Shown: positions 1 to 13,084, counted from the first letter of the stretch. The stretch: DNA of 64,000 bases from Fratercula arctica (GCA_947846985.1 CANTUZ010000001.1:38340727-38404726), one strand, 5' to 3'. A program made the numbers and translations. The notes: generated by a model from the sequence alone, not told the origin.

Positions 1-288
1 AGATAGGACAAGGGTAATGGTTTTATACTGAAAGAGGGGAAGTTTAGACTAGATATTAGGAAGAAATTCTTTACTGTGAGGGTGGTGAGACACTGGAACA
101 GGTTGCCCAGAGAAGTTGTGGCTGCCCCATCCCTGGGGGTGTTCAAGGCCAGGCTGGATGGGGGTGTTCAAGGCCAGGCTTTGATCAACCTGGTCTAGTG
201 AAAAGTGTCCCTGCCCATGGCAGGGGGATTGGAACTAGATGATCTTTACGGTACCTCCCAAACCAATTCATTCTATGATTCTATGATT
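1..288 (+). mobile_element. CR1 LINE, 3' end (cut by window edge)
   Basis: This is the 3' untranslated end of a CR1 non-LTR retrotransposon. It has the standard block 'cactggaacaggttgccca' near 91, then the 'ttcaaggccaggctggatg' block, then the terminal ATTCTATGATTCTATGATT at 270-288. CR1 copies end in such octamer-like repeats rather than poly-A. A 25-bp unit around 'gggggtgttcaaggccaggct' occurs twice in tandem (135-155 and 160-180), which is not normal for the family. The 5' part lies outside the window. It is noncoding and presumably inactive. Confidence 0.93.
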
Positions 289-3200
289 ATACTATGAAAT
301 GTAAACGAGCAAACAGGAGGTAAAAAATAAAAAAAATAAATTACTGTCCTTTGTTATATCACCAGAAAAAAAATTGTGTCAAATTTTGGAAAAAAATTCA
401 GAATCTTTTTTACAAAATGCAAGAAATGCACTTACTTTTTTAATTTTGTCGAAATGTAGCAAGGTTTTTCAGAGACAGTTCAATGACACACAAAAATCAG
501 TTCCCTCCAAATCATGTATCTTTAAATAAATTACATATTAATTTATTGTAGAACTTGTTTATCTGATTTTTTTTTTTTTTTTTTTTTTGAGAGCACATGC
601 TTTCTATTCTCTAAAAGTACTGAATTTGTAATTATTAGCTGTGTTGATGGCAACTGCTTAGGGAAAATATCTCAGTACATACTGGATTCCTTACAGCTTC
701 TTGGACCTATGTAATTAGCTGGAGTTGGATGTTAGTTTATTTTTTTATGAATGTAAACCAGGTACTTAGATGTTACAGTAGTCATATTTCAGTTCAGAAT
801 GGATTTATTATTTTTGTGTATTAAACCAAATGGAATCTTACATAAATAGATAGAATTTAGGTTACAGTAAAATAGAGCAGCTGGACTCAGATTTTTAAAT
901 AAATCAGTGGAAATTCACAGAGTGTTCTTGAAATTAATGTTGGGGCACAATAGGTTTGGTGATATCCACAACGTAAACTACCTGACATCATTTGTTCTGG
1001 TGGAGGTTTATCCAGGCAATGGAATAATAGCCTGAACTTGCTTATTCATTCAAAACACACAAAAAAATAATTTTGTTCCTTAAAGGGCTAAAAATACAGT
1101 GGAGAAGATACACTCACCATTACTTCCAAGCCTTCTGCAGACAGTGAGGAAATGTAAAACAGTATTTTTCTATGAAGATTAATTTGTTAACAGATAATCT
1201 TGCCTAAATCCACCTGAGATCCAGAAACTAGAGAAGAGGCACCTCAGCTCTCTGGGATCCAAACTGGTGATCTGTTTTATACATTAGGCATACCAAGTTC
1301 TTCAGAGCCCTCAGAGGGAGTTTTAATCGCCTTTTAGCTTGTACGTGGTCGCCACTACAGGAAGATGGACTTTCTCATTTATGAGGATTATGGGAACATC
1401 TAAGATTTAGGTGCCTGGGTGAGTTGCCTGCTTGGGCAGGGAGGATATGATGCTCCAAGTCAGTCTAGCTGCATGTACTTCTTTTGGGGACTAATTGTTA
1501 GGTCTTTTTGTTGAAGATTATAGACTACTTTTCAAGAAAGAGTAACAGACCTGTGAGGTTTAAAAGACACCCAGAAGAGTGGTAGATGAGTAAATATGTC
1601 ATTTGCCACAGAAAAGATCATCCTGATCTTTGAACCTTGCAAATTCACTTTATATTAAATAGCCACTGGCTAAAAGGCAGAAATAATCCCGGGAGAAGGA
1701 ACTGGACAATGGTTCCTCATTCTCAGCTAAATGCTGTGTGCAAGTAGCTAAAAAGTCTATTGTCCCTTTTTCCATCTTGTAAAAGTTAAATAGTGTTTCA
1801 TTTCTTTTTCTCATAGCATTATGGAAATACATATATATCTATCATGATATATAATGGCTCATAAAATGATTTAACTTTTAGCAAAGTACCTGCAAGCTCT
1901 GGTATGAAAGTACTCATCTTTCAGTAGCACAAATCTTTGTTGATTGGTACATGAAGTGAGCAATGCCAAAGCTCATGTCCTTTGATGAAGGAGCAAATCC
2001 ATTTAGTATTGCCATGCTTAGTCAATACCTGGTAAAATACTGAATGAAAAACTGAACAGCAAATGGAATTTTCCAGAAATAATGTACTAAAACCATCAAA
2101 AGTATATTCCTCAAAAACCTATTACTGAAAATTGAAATAAAAGATATAAAAGTTGCATAAAGGTTTTTCTTTGTACCTATACATTTTTAACACACAGGTG
2201 TACACACACACGTAATAACTTCTATTATTTTCTCAATAAGGCTTATAAATTTCTTTTTTTTTGACCTAAGGGACACATCTGAGTGGTTATTGAAGATAGC
2301 TTTTGATTTTCTTTCTTTTGAGAAAAATAATGAAGAACTAAAATTACATAAAAATAGTATTTTTGTTTGTTAGTTCTTTGCTCCTTTTTTCTTTTCATCA
2401 ACTTCTACAATATTTATACAAGTTTATAACAATTGCATTGGCTTCATCTAGCCTTAAAGCCTGCATCTGACAATGATTGATTGGTATTTAGGAAAAGAAT
2501 ACAAGCATAAGGCAATTTGATAGCTTCTGGCTATCTGCTGTTCAGGGACTTCCTCAGCTGGAGGTTATGCCCATTTTTTTTACTTCAGAATTATTATAAT
2601 CACTTTAAAATCTCACACTTTTAGTATCCACAGATTTTTGTGACAAAAATTCCACAATTTGACTTTGTATCATGGAGGAAGCAGTACATTTTGTTGGTTT
2701 TAAAGCTCTGTCTGAAATGATCAGCAGCATGTCTCCTGCTCTTCATATTATGAAAACCAGTAAATAACAGCTGCTTCTTCACTTTTACTGTATCGTCAAT
2801 GAATGCGTATGTATCTTCAAAGTATTTGAACCTCACTAATATTTCTTCAGAGGTGGTTCAATTCCTTTGATCTTCCTTACTGCACTTCTTGATACCTTTT
2901 CTTGACCTAATCTGCCTTGCTTGAGGTGCGGCGGCATCAGGAATGCACATCTCATACATGAAAGAAGTGTATCCTGGATTAATACACTTACACAATGCTG
3001 TTTTTTTCTCTGTTTTCTGTTCCATTAGCCTTTTTACCAGTGGTAAGCATTAAGATGATGTTTGCATCAAAAAATCCTCAGTGTGTCTGAGTGGGAGTCG
3101 CTAATTTAAACCCCTTTGTGTCTTTGTAGTTGGAGTTGTTGAATGCATTCAAGACCTACATCACCACGGGAGTATCATGGACACTATGATTAACAATCAT

Positions 3201-5000
3201 ATTGTTTTGATCATCTGGAACGCAGGGACCTTTGGCAGGGTTCTCTTTCCAGAGAAGACATAACAGTTGAAGCAGACAGGGTACTAGTGTAGGGTACTAG
3301 TTTTCCTCATGCCCACCTCTACTGGGGGTCATGAACTTGCAATGTAACCTTAGGGACATTTCACCCAGGCTCCCAGTAGGGTTTCAGCCGAGTATGCTTC
3401 AACTTAAACTTTACCACAAATTGGAGAAAAATAGTAGGCTGAACATGCAAGCCTGATAACATCACTTTAGCTTGGTGTGTGTTGCACAGTCTACAAACTC
3501 GTCTACCCAGATGGGTAGCAGAAGGACAGAGCACCTACTTCTCATTACACAGGCTGGCACTGTTGGTAACAATGGAGTTGGCACCGGGAAAGGAAGGTGA
3601 AAGGACAATTCCATCTGTGCAAATGTAGCTCAGGACTGTAGAAGGAATGTATGTGTTGTACTTGTTTGCTCAAAATTAGCTTTATGCTGCTCTGAAAAGA
3701 ATAACTGAAGTGGAAAGCCTTGAAAAAAGAGAGCTGCTACACCATCCTTTGGAAAATCATTGAGCATGCTAAGACAGGGAGCATCTGAGAGTTTTCAGGA
3801 TGCTGGAAGGCAAGTGAGCAACATCATGGAGCTGGGACACTGTAGAGAAACAGACGGATTCGGCTGTGTAAATGTAGGTGTGCAGTGCCCCCGTAGATGT
3901 TGTAAGGCATTCCCACCCAGATGACATCTGCCATTCCAGAAGAGCAGGGGTTTCCAGTAGCTCCTGTGTGCTATGTGCCGTCACGAAGACAGTATTTCAG
4001 ATGACTTGGTGCATCAGAAATGACCCAATGTCACTAAGTGCCTATGTTTAGGCAGCTAGCGTGAATCCAGAGGACTGGATTTAGTTTATGATTTCAGATA
4101 GCGAAATTTAGATAACTCCCCATGAAGATGGTATTATCTAAGCTGCACTCACAATCAATGGACACCTAGGACACTAGCCAAGTTAACTGTGTGGGTACAT
4201 CCTGTGGTGATGAGTCATTTCCAACTGGATTCATGGAGATTCTGAGTCTATATATGGGCTTTATTGAAGTGCATGAATAGAATTTTTAATCCCAGAGGGA
4301 ATAAAGCCAATATAAACTTGCTCAAAATTAAATGCATAAGTAGATATTGAATGGGCAGCATCAAAATCTGATGTTTTGGAGTTTTCCCGCTATTTGTGGA
4401 CTATTACTGCTGAAAGGGATTAAATGGGATTAATGCATTTAAAACAGACTATTTGGTAAACAACTAAACATTAGTAGATATTGAGATCAGGTCCTGATTT
4501 TCTCACCTTTGCTGGTAGGCAGGTATATTTGTGTTCAAAAACGTGCTTGTGAAGCTGATACAATCTAACTGTCCTTTCTAAGTATGTCTTTCAGGAATGA
4601 ATGAAGATGTGTCAATAATTCTTGAAGCTCATTGTCTATTGGGATGTTTGTTTTATTTCTGTGCTATTATATTACTGTCTTCTGAAGTAAGCAGGGAGCT
4701 GGGTGAGTGACTTTTCTGTTCTCGCTTCCTTTCACACTTCAATCAAATTTTTCAAAGTCTAAGAAAGCAGTACGTAGCTTTCAATCATGCTTTGGGCAGT
4801 CCCTGGAGTATGGCTGGTAGAAGGATATACTGATGTTGTGGGGTTGGTGGGGTTTTTTTGCTCCTTTGGTGTGAATGTAAAAAGACGGTTGGATTTGTCT
4901 TCTTTAGTGAATTAATTTTAAAGCTAGAGATAGATCTCGCATGAGATGTTATTTCAACTATTTACTTACATTCTTAAAGTCACATTGATGGTTATCTTAA
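289..5000. other. AT-rich sequence without recognised genes
   Basis: No open frame here is long or protein-like. There is a 22-base T run at 567-588 and a short AC-rich patch near 2190-2212. Two weak blocks (around 1390-1450 and 4028-4170) carry 'ggtgcct' or 'agtgcctatgtttagg' plus 'caatgga' words. They may be relics of an old interspersed repeat that I cannot name. A small direct duplication 'gggtactagt' sits at 3279-3303. Nothing else could be supported. Confidence 0.6.
567..588. repeat. poly-T run (22 T)
   Basis: This is an uninterrupted run of T. There is no SINE or retrogene body beside it, so it is best read as a simple homopolymer repeat rather than the tail of a retroposed copy. Confidence 0.9.
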
Positions 5001-8000
5001 GAAAATGAGACAACTCTTCAGGCAGGGAATTTTTGGATGCTGTACTTTTTTTTTCAGTCATCACATTTACGACACTATCATTAAACAGTTTATTACTCAT
5101 AATCGTAAAAGTATGTGTCATATATATCTATGTAATAAGGATCAAACTGTTGATGCAAGTGCACTCAGTTGATTTGAAATAAGTATTCTAGGTATTTTAA
5201 ATTAATGAGGATGAGTTAAACACCCAGCTACACTAGAGGTGTTATTAATCAATACAAATGTTTAGAATATGGATCAAATTCTTATTAACTTTATGCATTT
5301 ACATAGCCATATTTAAGATTTTTGAGAGTTTAATTTGAACATCTTCCCCAGACAACAATGTCAACCTTCTGTCCCATGAATAGCAAGCTCAAAGCTAAGA
5401 AAGAGGGCTGGAATTAAAGACATCTCCATCACTACATAAGTTTGTGTATCCTAATAGTACCTTCTCATTGTTTTAAATCTGAAATTTTATTTAATTAACA
5501 AGATAGTTTTTTTAATGTTACCCATATTTACAGAGCAATACCTGACATGGCAAGACTGAACAGCATTTCTTTAAGCATTCCACCAAGCAGACACACGAAT
5601 AAACAAAGAGTAGACTTTTTTTTTTTTCCTTTCTCCTCCCCTCCTCCCCCCTTTTTTTTTTTTAATATTGGATTTCATTAACACACAATGGCTTAATTTT
5701 AAGCAGGGGATTTATTTTCACTTAGTTGAGGATTATTTGCTAAAACATTCCTAGGGCATTCAAATTTTGAATGTACATATCCTATATAACAGTAAATAAT
5801 CTAACAGCTCATTTACTTTCAGATCCACCTACATATCTAATATTGCCTTTTTGCTTGTGTATGCAGTTAGTTTTGTTATAAGCACTCATGCATCTTTTTG
5901 TACTAAGGAATAAATTCTTTTGTGAGCATAGCATATTTGGATTTTGATTCCTACAAATGTTAGCTCTGAGTGAAGGAATAGAAGAAAAGACAGTAAAAGG
6001 GATGTATGGAAAAAATAAAGCAGAAAAGAGAGCTCACGATGAACACAGAATAAATTACGTAAGAAACTTTCTTGTGGAATATGCTAGTACGCATTTCATG
6101 GCTCTCTAAATCATATATATATAAAAATTAATTAACATTTGTACAACTCTGCATTTCTCTTCTGAAGCATGGAACAAATATAATTTTATACAATAATTTG
6201 CAGTGATTTGCTGATTGAAGACATAGATTTTTTGATTGGCTAAATGGATTTTTAGTGATTTTTTTCCAACAAATTTGACTGCCACTTCTCATTTTCCATA
6301 TTGCTGTCACTGTAGAAGACAGTAATAAAATGTCATGAAGATGGACCCTTTGGTAGTTTCCTTTGCATAGCTTGAAAGACCTTTTTTTTTTTTCCTTGAC
6401 TTCTGTGAAATGTTACGCATCCTGTAGTTTTCAACCAAAGCCAAAACACTCTGATCGAAACACATGCATTTATTTAAATGAATTTAAGGAAGAGTTCTCA
6501 CTGAAGTTTTTCCTGACCCTGATCACTCACGTGAATTAAATCATGAGGACATGCAGCAACAGTAAATATTTAATTCTAATATTTAAATCAAGTAGGTTCA
6601 GCCACTGACTGTATATGTGCCAACCACAAGCTCTTTATGGCTTTGGCAGCTGTGGTTTAAAGTTGTATTGAACTTAACTATAGCTCACCTGTTTTGCTTG
6701 ATTAAAAGAAAAATACTGACTTTTTTTTTTTTCCCTGTGATACAAACCTCTCTGTACATATTCATAAGAACTGTGGCCATTTAATAGCATCTCATGTTAT
6801 CTCTACATCACTGATGGCAATGTACAACTGATAGATTATTTCTACGGTGGCAGCTGAGGTCTATTTTGTGTGAATTTTTGGATAACATTTTCTGAAATAT
6901 GCTTTATCTCCAGGTTTTTTGCTTTGATTTGAATTTCCTTCAGCTAAGAAAGAGAAATATTTTGCACAGTGGTGACTTAGTGTTTTGGCCTTATTTTTTT
7001 TTTTTTTTATTTATTCTCTACATTATGTCTTCTCTTCAACATTAATGCAATCTGCCAGAAAGAAAACCAGTTGACTGCAGCATAATATGTATTTCCTTCT
7101 TCCTTGGCAGTTGCTCTTTTAATAAGATTATTGAACAAAATCTTACAGCCGCGTTCCTAGACCAGGGACTAGAAAAAAAGTGATTCTTAGTAGAGCTGAA
7201 ATTTAACTTATATATGTCAAACAAAAGTACAGTTTGGGGACATAGATCAGGCTATGTTGAAGTGTTTTCTGAGAAGTTATGCTATAATTTGGAAGCAGTC
7301 TTCTTTTTGCAAATTTTAGGTCAGTTACAGATTTAAGTTCACAGCTTTTCCAATATCGTAAATTAGATGTTGCAAATGTAGAAGTTACAGATGTATTAAA
7401 TCTCAGGGATTCCTCTGCACAAACATTCCAGTTTTGGTAATTCCTCATTTCACAGTGTTCAAAATGGGCAGAATATGAGGACCTGAACGCTGGAAATGTA
7501 ATCGTGTTATTCTGAGTACTTAAGAATGAAAAGGCTCAACAATAATTTAACCACGTTATGTAAAGCATCTGGGATATGGGAATTTCAGTTATTTAATTAC
7601 AGCTATCACTAAGCAAATCAGTTTATAGAGGATACATGAGCCTGGAAGACTGCGATAAGTCTTTGTGTTTAACCTTTGCTGTCTGAAAAGTTGATGTCTG
7701 GGGTAGAAGGCTAGTTGAATACTAATTGTTCCGTAGTGTCTTGCAAGGCATACCGGTTGATATTTTGTCTTTGATTTGGATGTGACTTACCTATACTATG
7801 AGACTGGCAACCCCCCTACTCTCAGTTGCACCCATGTGCACTGGAGGAAATACAGGAATAGTGGTTCTTATTCCCAGGTGTTCACCACTGTTTTCAGCAG
7901 AGATTCCAAACTTTTTAAACTGGTACCTTGCCAGAAATTAAAAATTCTGGTCACTATTTGCATACAGTGAAGCAAATGGCAGGTGCCCTCATTGTTAATT

Positions 8001-8718
8001 TAGAGGTTTACCTTCAGACCCTACAGTTCCTGGCTTAAAATAATCCACCTTGATGGTAGCACTTTGAAAAAACTCCCCTTTTGTCTATGGCCAAAAGACT
8101 GTCTGTTTTGATACAACTCCTATATATGCAGTTCATAGATATGTGGGTGGACATATGCAAAAGCCCATACATATATCATAAAGTATTGTGCCACTCATGT
8201 TTGTATTTGTGTGCATTTTAATATGTATAATATTTGTTAATAAACAAATGAAAGTATATTTGTTACAAGACTTAGTGACAAAATATATGGCCACTTACAA
8301 GGTTTGCTAGTCTTGATCTAAATGTAAATGACTGAACCATGTCTTCATTATATCTAAAAATTACTTTTTTTTCTGTACTGCTGCAAATTGATTTTGAGCA
8401 GAAATGGATTCCATCTGTGCCAAGTAAGCAACCATTCATAATTTACACTTCAGGGTGTGAACTTTGCCTGTTGGCTGTAAGAATGAGAGCATCAGAGCAA
8501 AATAGTAGTTCAGACAGAACAGAATATCTTCTGTAAAATATAATATATTGGAGAGGCCTGATGAAATCTGTGATACATCTAGCTGAATTGCACATTAAGT
8601 CATTTGAGATCAAAATACACTCCTGGTTGCTGCTATAATTATCTTAAATACTTCATTTAGAGTCCTAAATAATATGATCAATTGTTTTTGTTAGCCTCAT
8701 TTGTGGCATACATCATTG

Positions 8719-8723
<5 letters not shown>

Positions 8724-8749
<26 letters not shown>
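8724..8749. repeat. poly-A run (26 A)
   Basis: This is an uninterrupted A run followed by GAAAAACAG. The upstream sequence shows no SINE, tRNA-like or spliced-transcript body, so it is called a simple repeat. Confidence 0.9.
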
Positions 8750-9602
8750 GAAAAACAGTGTATTTATTCCATCATTTTCTTCCTTTTGATCCCTTTTTCT
8801 GTTTAGCTTCTAAATTTTAGTGCAGTACAGTTGTCCATTACACAAAAGACATGAAGATTGTTTCATTAACAAAATCCTACAATGCAGATATTTCTAGCAG
8901 TAGAACGTCAAAACTATGACCTTAAATGTCATTTCTTTCTCATCAGATTCATTGGGGAAGGTGAGATTTCCTGCTTTGACTCTTGCAGTAATATTGAAGA
9001 GCACGCGTACATACGTATGTCCAGGTTTTTGCATACTTGCCCTATTTAGAGTCTGGTGCTAATACTATAAAACAAAATTACAAGAACTCATGGTAAGATC
9101 AATAAAGTCAATAGAGATGTGCAAATTTACCTGAAATGAAGTTCTGCTTCAGTATCAAGTATCTTTTTTCTTGCCTAGCAATAAAAATACAGTAAAACAT
9201 AAGCTGCAGATTGAAGACTTAAAGCACACTTGTAAAATATTCTGACAAGAAGTATGATGAGATAAATCAGGAAATATATGAAATCTGTGGAGAATAGCTG
9301 TTAGGAGATTTCAAGCTCGATACATGTTGGGCATCTCCATTTTTTGTTCAAGTCCAAAAAGGACCATGATAATTTGCTTGAACTTCCTGAATATAAAACA
9401 GGTCTACCACTCTAAGTAGTTCTACATCCATTTTCAGATGCAGTTTTTAACTGAACCATAATGGCTCACCCACCAACATTAATAAGATGTTTTGCACATT
9501 TCCAGTATATGTACTTAAAATACTTTCATTAAGAGCTAACATTTTTATTTGCTATAATTTTTAATTACAACTCGATTCTATGTGGGGTTTTTGGTGTTTT
9601 GG

Positions 9603-9621
9603 TTTTTTTTTTTTTTTTTTT
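9603..9621. repeat. poly-T run (19 T)
   Basis: This is a simple T homopolymer in AT-rich DNA, with no mobile-element body next to it. Confidence 0.88.
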
Positions 9622-10851
9622 AAGTGCTTTAATATCACTTACAAGGTACTAACATTGAAGGACACTGTATGTTTGTAGTTCATTAGTCATCCCTAAGAGC
9701 ACAGGCAAGCTGGATAAACACAAGAATGAAAATCCCCAAACAACTTTTAGTTTCTGTGGTGCATAAATCTCCATAAACAGAAATCATTCAGGTTATGAAT
9801 TTTACGATTTCATTCCTTTCAGTTAAGCTATCAAAGAAATAGCCATGAAGTCTGAAACCACGAAGACAAAAATATGTCTTCATGTAATGAGACAGAAGCA
9901 TACTAATAAAATAATCAAATACAATCATTCAGTCAATAAAAATACAACAATATTTTGCAACACAATTCACATGAAACTGAACCTTTTTCTCAGTACATGT
10001 CAACGAGTTACTAAGGTTCGATATGACAGGGATTTCATTACTTTACAAATATCTTGCTTTTTACTTGTTATTATACCCAAAGATAATATAAAAGAACAAC
10101 CCTCTGCACCAATAAATAGGAGACTATAATTATTCTCCATTTATTCACTTCCTTATACTTTGCCGCTTTCAATAGCTTTTCACAATTAACCCTCCTTTAT
10201 TCAGAGAGAGATGCACTTTAGATGTTGCATGTGATCCAGTCATCTCCATCCTTTCAAAAGACAATAGTAAGAGATATACGCCCCCAAAGACTAGCAATCA
10301 GTCCCTGAGACTTCTACTTGGGGAACAGATGATTCATCTCCGACAGGTGCCTTCTTCATCCGCCAACTGTAGATAGAAGCCTGTAAGGATATGTGGAAGG
10401 AGACTATCTGCTCCTTTGGTGTCTGATAAAAGAAGCCATAAACAAGATCATACAGAGACAAACCTGACCAACATGTGATAAAGGAGATCTTGCTAAGAGC
10501 AAACCTGGTCAGTCACACTAATTGTAAGGATACGTGTGTAAGGATACGTGGGATGTCAGGATGTTTATTTTCTCAGCTGGGAAGATAAGCAAAGGGAGGG
10601 AATCAGACAGAGACATAAAACATGATCAATTAGCGTTAGCAAAGATCATAAGCAGAAAGAAACCTGGTCAGTTGCACTAATTGATGTGCTATCAAGAAAC
10701 TGCAGACAAGCCAGGACTTTACAACTGATAAGGATGCAAATCTGAGGGTTCAGAACATTGGAGGGGGGTCAGTGGGACTGTGCCAACTGATAAGGCAATG
10801 TGCAGAGGAAGGGGGAGCAGGGAGGATCAAAAAGAGGTAGAGAGAAGGGGG

Positions 10852-10859
10852 TATAAAAA
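10852..10859 (+). promoter_or_regulatory. TATA box of LTR copy A
   Basis: TATAAAAA lies in purine-rich sequence just ahead of a transcript-like segment. The ATTAAA signal is about 90 bp downstream, the usual order in an LTR. Copy B has TATAAAAG at the equivalent place (35415-35422, minus strand). Conservation of the box between two diverged copies supports a true core promoter. Current activity is not known. Confidence 0.65.
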
Positions 10860-10943
10860 GGTCTGATTGCATGTAAAATGGGGCTGATCAGTATGCTTGT
10901 CTGTCTGAGCCCTGCTCCTGATCACCCCAGTCTGTTCTGCCTT

Positions 10944-10949
10944 ATTAAA
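10944..10949 (+). terminator. Polyadenylation signal ATTAAA of LTR copy A
   Basis: The ATTAAA hexamer is followed about 30-40 bases later by GT-rich sequence (CCTGTGTGTGTCAG near 10982), as expected around a cleavage site. Copy B has a decayed ACTAAA at the matching position (35352-35357, minus strand). Confidence 0.5.
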
Positions 10950-11796
10950 TCCTTTCTTAACCTCTCTGCATAATATCACTTTCCTGTGTGTGTCAGTGCT
11001 GCAAGGGCTCAGTGCCAGATACTGAGGGCATGGGTGTGAGTGAGGTGAGCGAAGGACCCTGGGGCCAGTGGCTAGATTAAGACCACAGGTCACAGCCCAT
11101 GTGCCAGGTGCCGGACCTGCCCCAAACCAGGTGTGCAAGTGGATTCACTGACAAAGTCGAAGCTGGACCAGCTGGGGCATAGGAGGTCCCAGGTCCGGGC
11201 AGGGTATCAGGCGGGTGGAGGGTCTGTGATGGTATTTGGGGGGGATTCGTGAGTGTGAGGTGCCTGTGGGATGAGTGTGTGAGTGCTGCATGTGTACAGT
11301 GAGCACCCAGCTGGACCAGCCAGCGAGTCAGGGACCCACAGGGCAGGTAAGGGGGTCCGGGATCCAGGCAGGGGTGCTGGAGGAGCAGAGGGGCCAGGAC
11401 AGTACTTAGGGGATCCACAAATGTGCGTGTGCTTGTGAACCAGGGGAGTGCAGTGTGTGTGCTGCACCAGTGACCTTCTGCCTCTGCCAGCCCAAGGGGA
11501 GGAGGGGATGTGGCTGTCTGTGCCTGTGTCTGGTGTGAGTCCTGAATGCGGGTGCTGCTGGAGGCAGTGCCTTGTCTGTGGCCTTCTGTGTGACCAGCCG
11601 TGTCCATGTCCTCTGTGTGTGTCTAAGATCTGTGCTCAGCTTCCCTACTGGTTGAACCTACAAATGGAAAAGTGGTAGCTGCATCCTTCAGCCTGACCCT
11701 GGGCCTCCAGACACTGGGCTGGGCTCCAGCAGATGGGCAGGAGAGTCCTAGGCTGGCACTGCTGGAGGAGGTGGCTGTTTGTAACATCCCTTAGCA

Positions 11797-13084
11797 AAAC
11801 CTGTGTGAATTTTTCATTCTGAATCATGAAACAAGAGAAGAAAATGAAATGCTACACCTAAATTTCAACGCACGTTTCTTAACTGTGCATTAAGGAATTA
11901 GAGATCAAACATGGAGCTACACAGTTACAGGTAGCCAAACTTCAGCAAGATGACTTAAAATTTTCAGCTGAACTTAATGACTGTCCCTTCCCCCTCCTCT
12001 TCCGTCCTCCTTCCTTTCTGCTGATTCCAGCCTACAGTTTACTGCCAATACTTAAGATGATCTTAGAATCTTGTTATTTCTCCTAGACCTGCAGCAACGT
12101 CTGTGCCAGTAGATGTTTTTCTGCCCAAAGCTATTTTCCATGCAGTCATCCTGGGACAAGGTTTGAGTTTGCAAGGAAATTAATCCAGTGTAAGCATCCC
12201 CATAAGAAACTGGAAATTTATCTTTGGGCTGAGGAGAGGACACCAATTTTGTCCAACAGTGCATAGCACTCAGTCTACAAGCAGATTCAGATTCCATTTT
12301 GCCTGCAGCTACACTGCACATGGAGGCTGTCCATGAGGAGACTGGGAGCTCTGCAGGAGGACAGTGTGGTTTCTTCTACAGACTCCAGGGCATGATCTGG
12401 AGTGATATATTGTCCATGCATTTCTGGGATCTTCTGGTACTTTATTTGCCCTGAGGCTGCAACTATGAACGCATATAGGAAACAGTTCCTTAGCCTCTGA
12501 GGAGGTGTCAGGCTCTCTGAAATGAGATCTCCTCTAGACATGTATTATTTCAAAAAGGATCGTGCTTTGGAGGCTCAGCAAAGCATGCCTGCATCTGTGT
12601 AAAGTGACTTCACAGTGACTTTGGTGGACTGCAGCTACTTTACAACTTCATGCTTGACTGAGGCCAGGGGAGGTGGACACAGTTTCCTAGGGAAGAGGAG
12701 GATTACTTGCTAAAAGCTAGGGAAGAAAGCAATATCGTGGTTTCTTCACATAGCACTGTCATGGTAGGACATGATAGATGTGAACAAGCAGATGAATTTT
12801 GCAGACACAGACAAAGAGACCCAGCGCTCTTCCTTGTAAGGGTGGAAGGGTAGGAAGTCTGCTGTTGAAAAGAGGTTTTCAGGTGGTCTAGACAGAATTT
12901 TGGAGTAAACAGAGGGAATGTACTCAGTCAGTGTAGCCTATGTAATTGAAGGTAATGAAGTGTTTGATATGATATGTTACCACTCAAAAATAAAAGATGC
13001 AAAAGAAAGCACCTTCTGAAAATAGTACTTTCTTATTACTGTGGCAAATTAGCGCTTCATCTCCCTTTCCTTTTTTTGGCAGAA
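11797..13084. other. Unassigned sequence between LTR and CR1
   Basis: No repeat is recognised. On the minus strand two overlapping open frames (12287-12541 and 12052-12321, in different frames) together keep about 490 bp open and read like protein in places (for example PPQRLRNCFLYAFIVAASGQ). I recognise no family, and a frame change would be needed to join them. It could be a decayed gene fragment or chance. Confidence 0.4.

Larger units (their letters stand above)
5001..10381. other. AT-rich sequence without recognised genes
   Basis: Only chance open frames occur (the longest is about 94 codons at 9845-10129 and is not protein-like). Homopolymer runs occur at 5618-5628, 5651-5662, 6992-7008, 8724-8749 and 9603-9621. 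I see no CR1 or LTR remnant here and no splice-bounded exon candidate. Confidence 0.55.
10382..11796 (+). mobile_element. Solo LTR of an unclassified endogenous retrovirus (copy A)
   Basis: A 1.4-kb block begins TGTAAGGATATG and ends CATCCCTTAGCA, so the ends form an imperfect inverted repeat of TG...CA type. A second, diverged copy lies inverted at 34632-35956 inside a CR1, which fixes both ends independently. In order it shows: a U3-like part with repeated AACCTGGTCAGT words (about 10502 and 10661) and repeated GTAAGGATACGTG words (about 10524 and 10538); a TATA box at 10852; an ATTAAA signal at 10944; then an exceptionally long GC-rich part to 11796 containing imperfect repeats spaced about 140-165 bp. 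Flanks AAGCC and AAACC could be a decayed 5-bp target duplication. No gag, pol or env follows, so this is a solo LTR. The open frames on either strand inside it are by-products of GC-rich sequence. Family name unknown. Confidence 0.72.

Noticed and set aside
11077..11607. Open frame of 176 codons on the minus strand
   Set aside because: It is antisense within LTR copy A, proline/threonine/leucine-rich from GC-rich DNA, and does not continue coherently in copy B.
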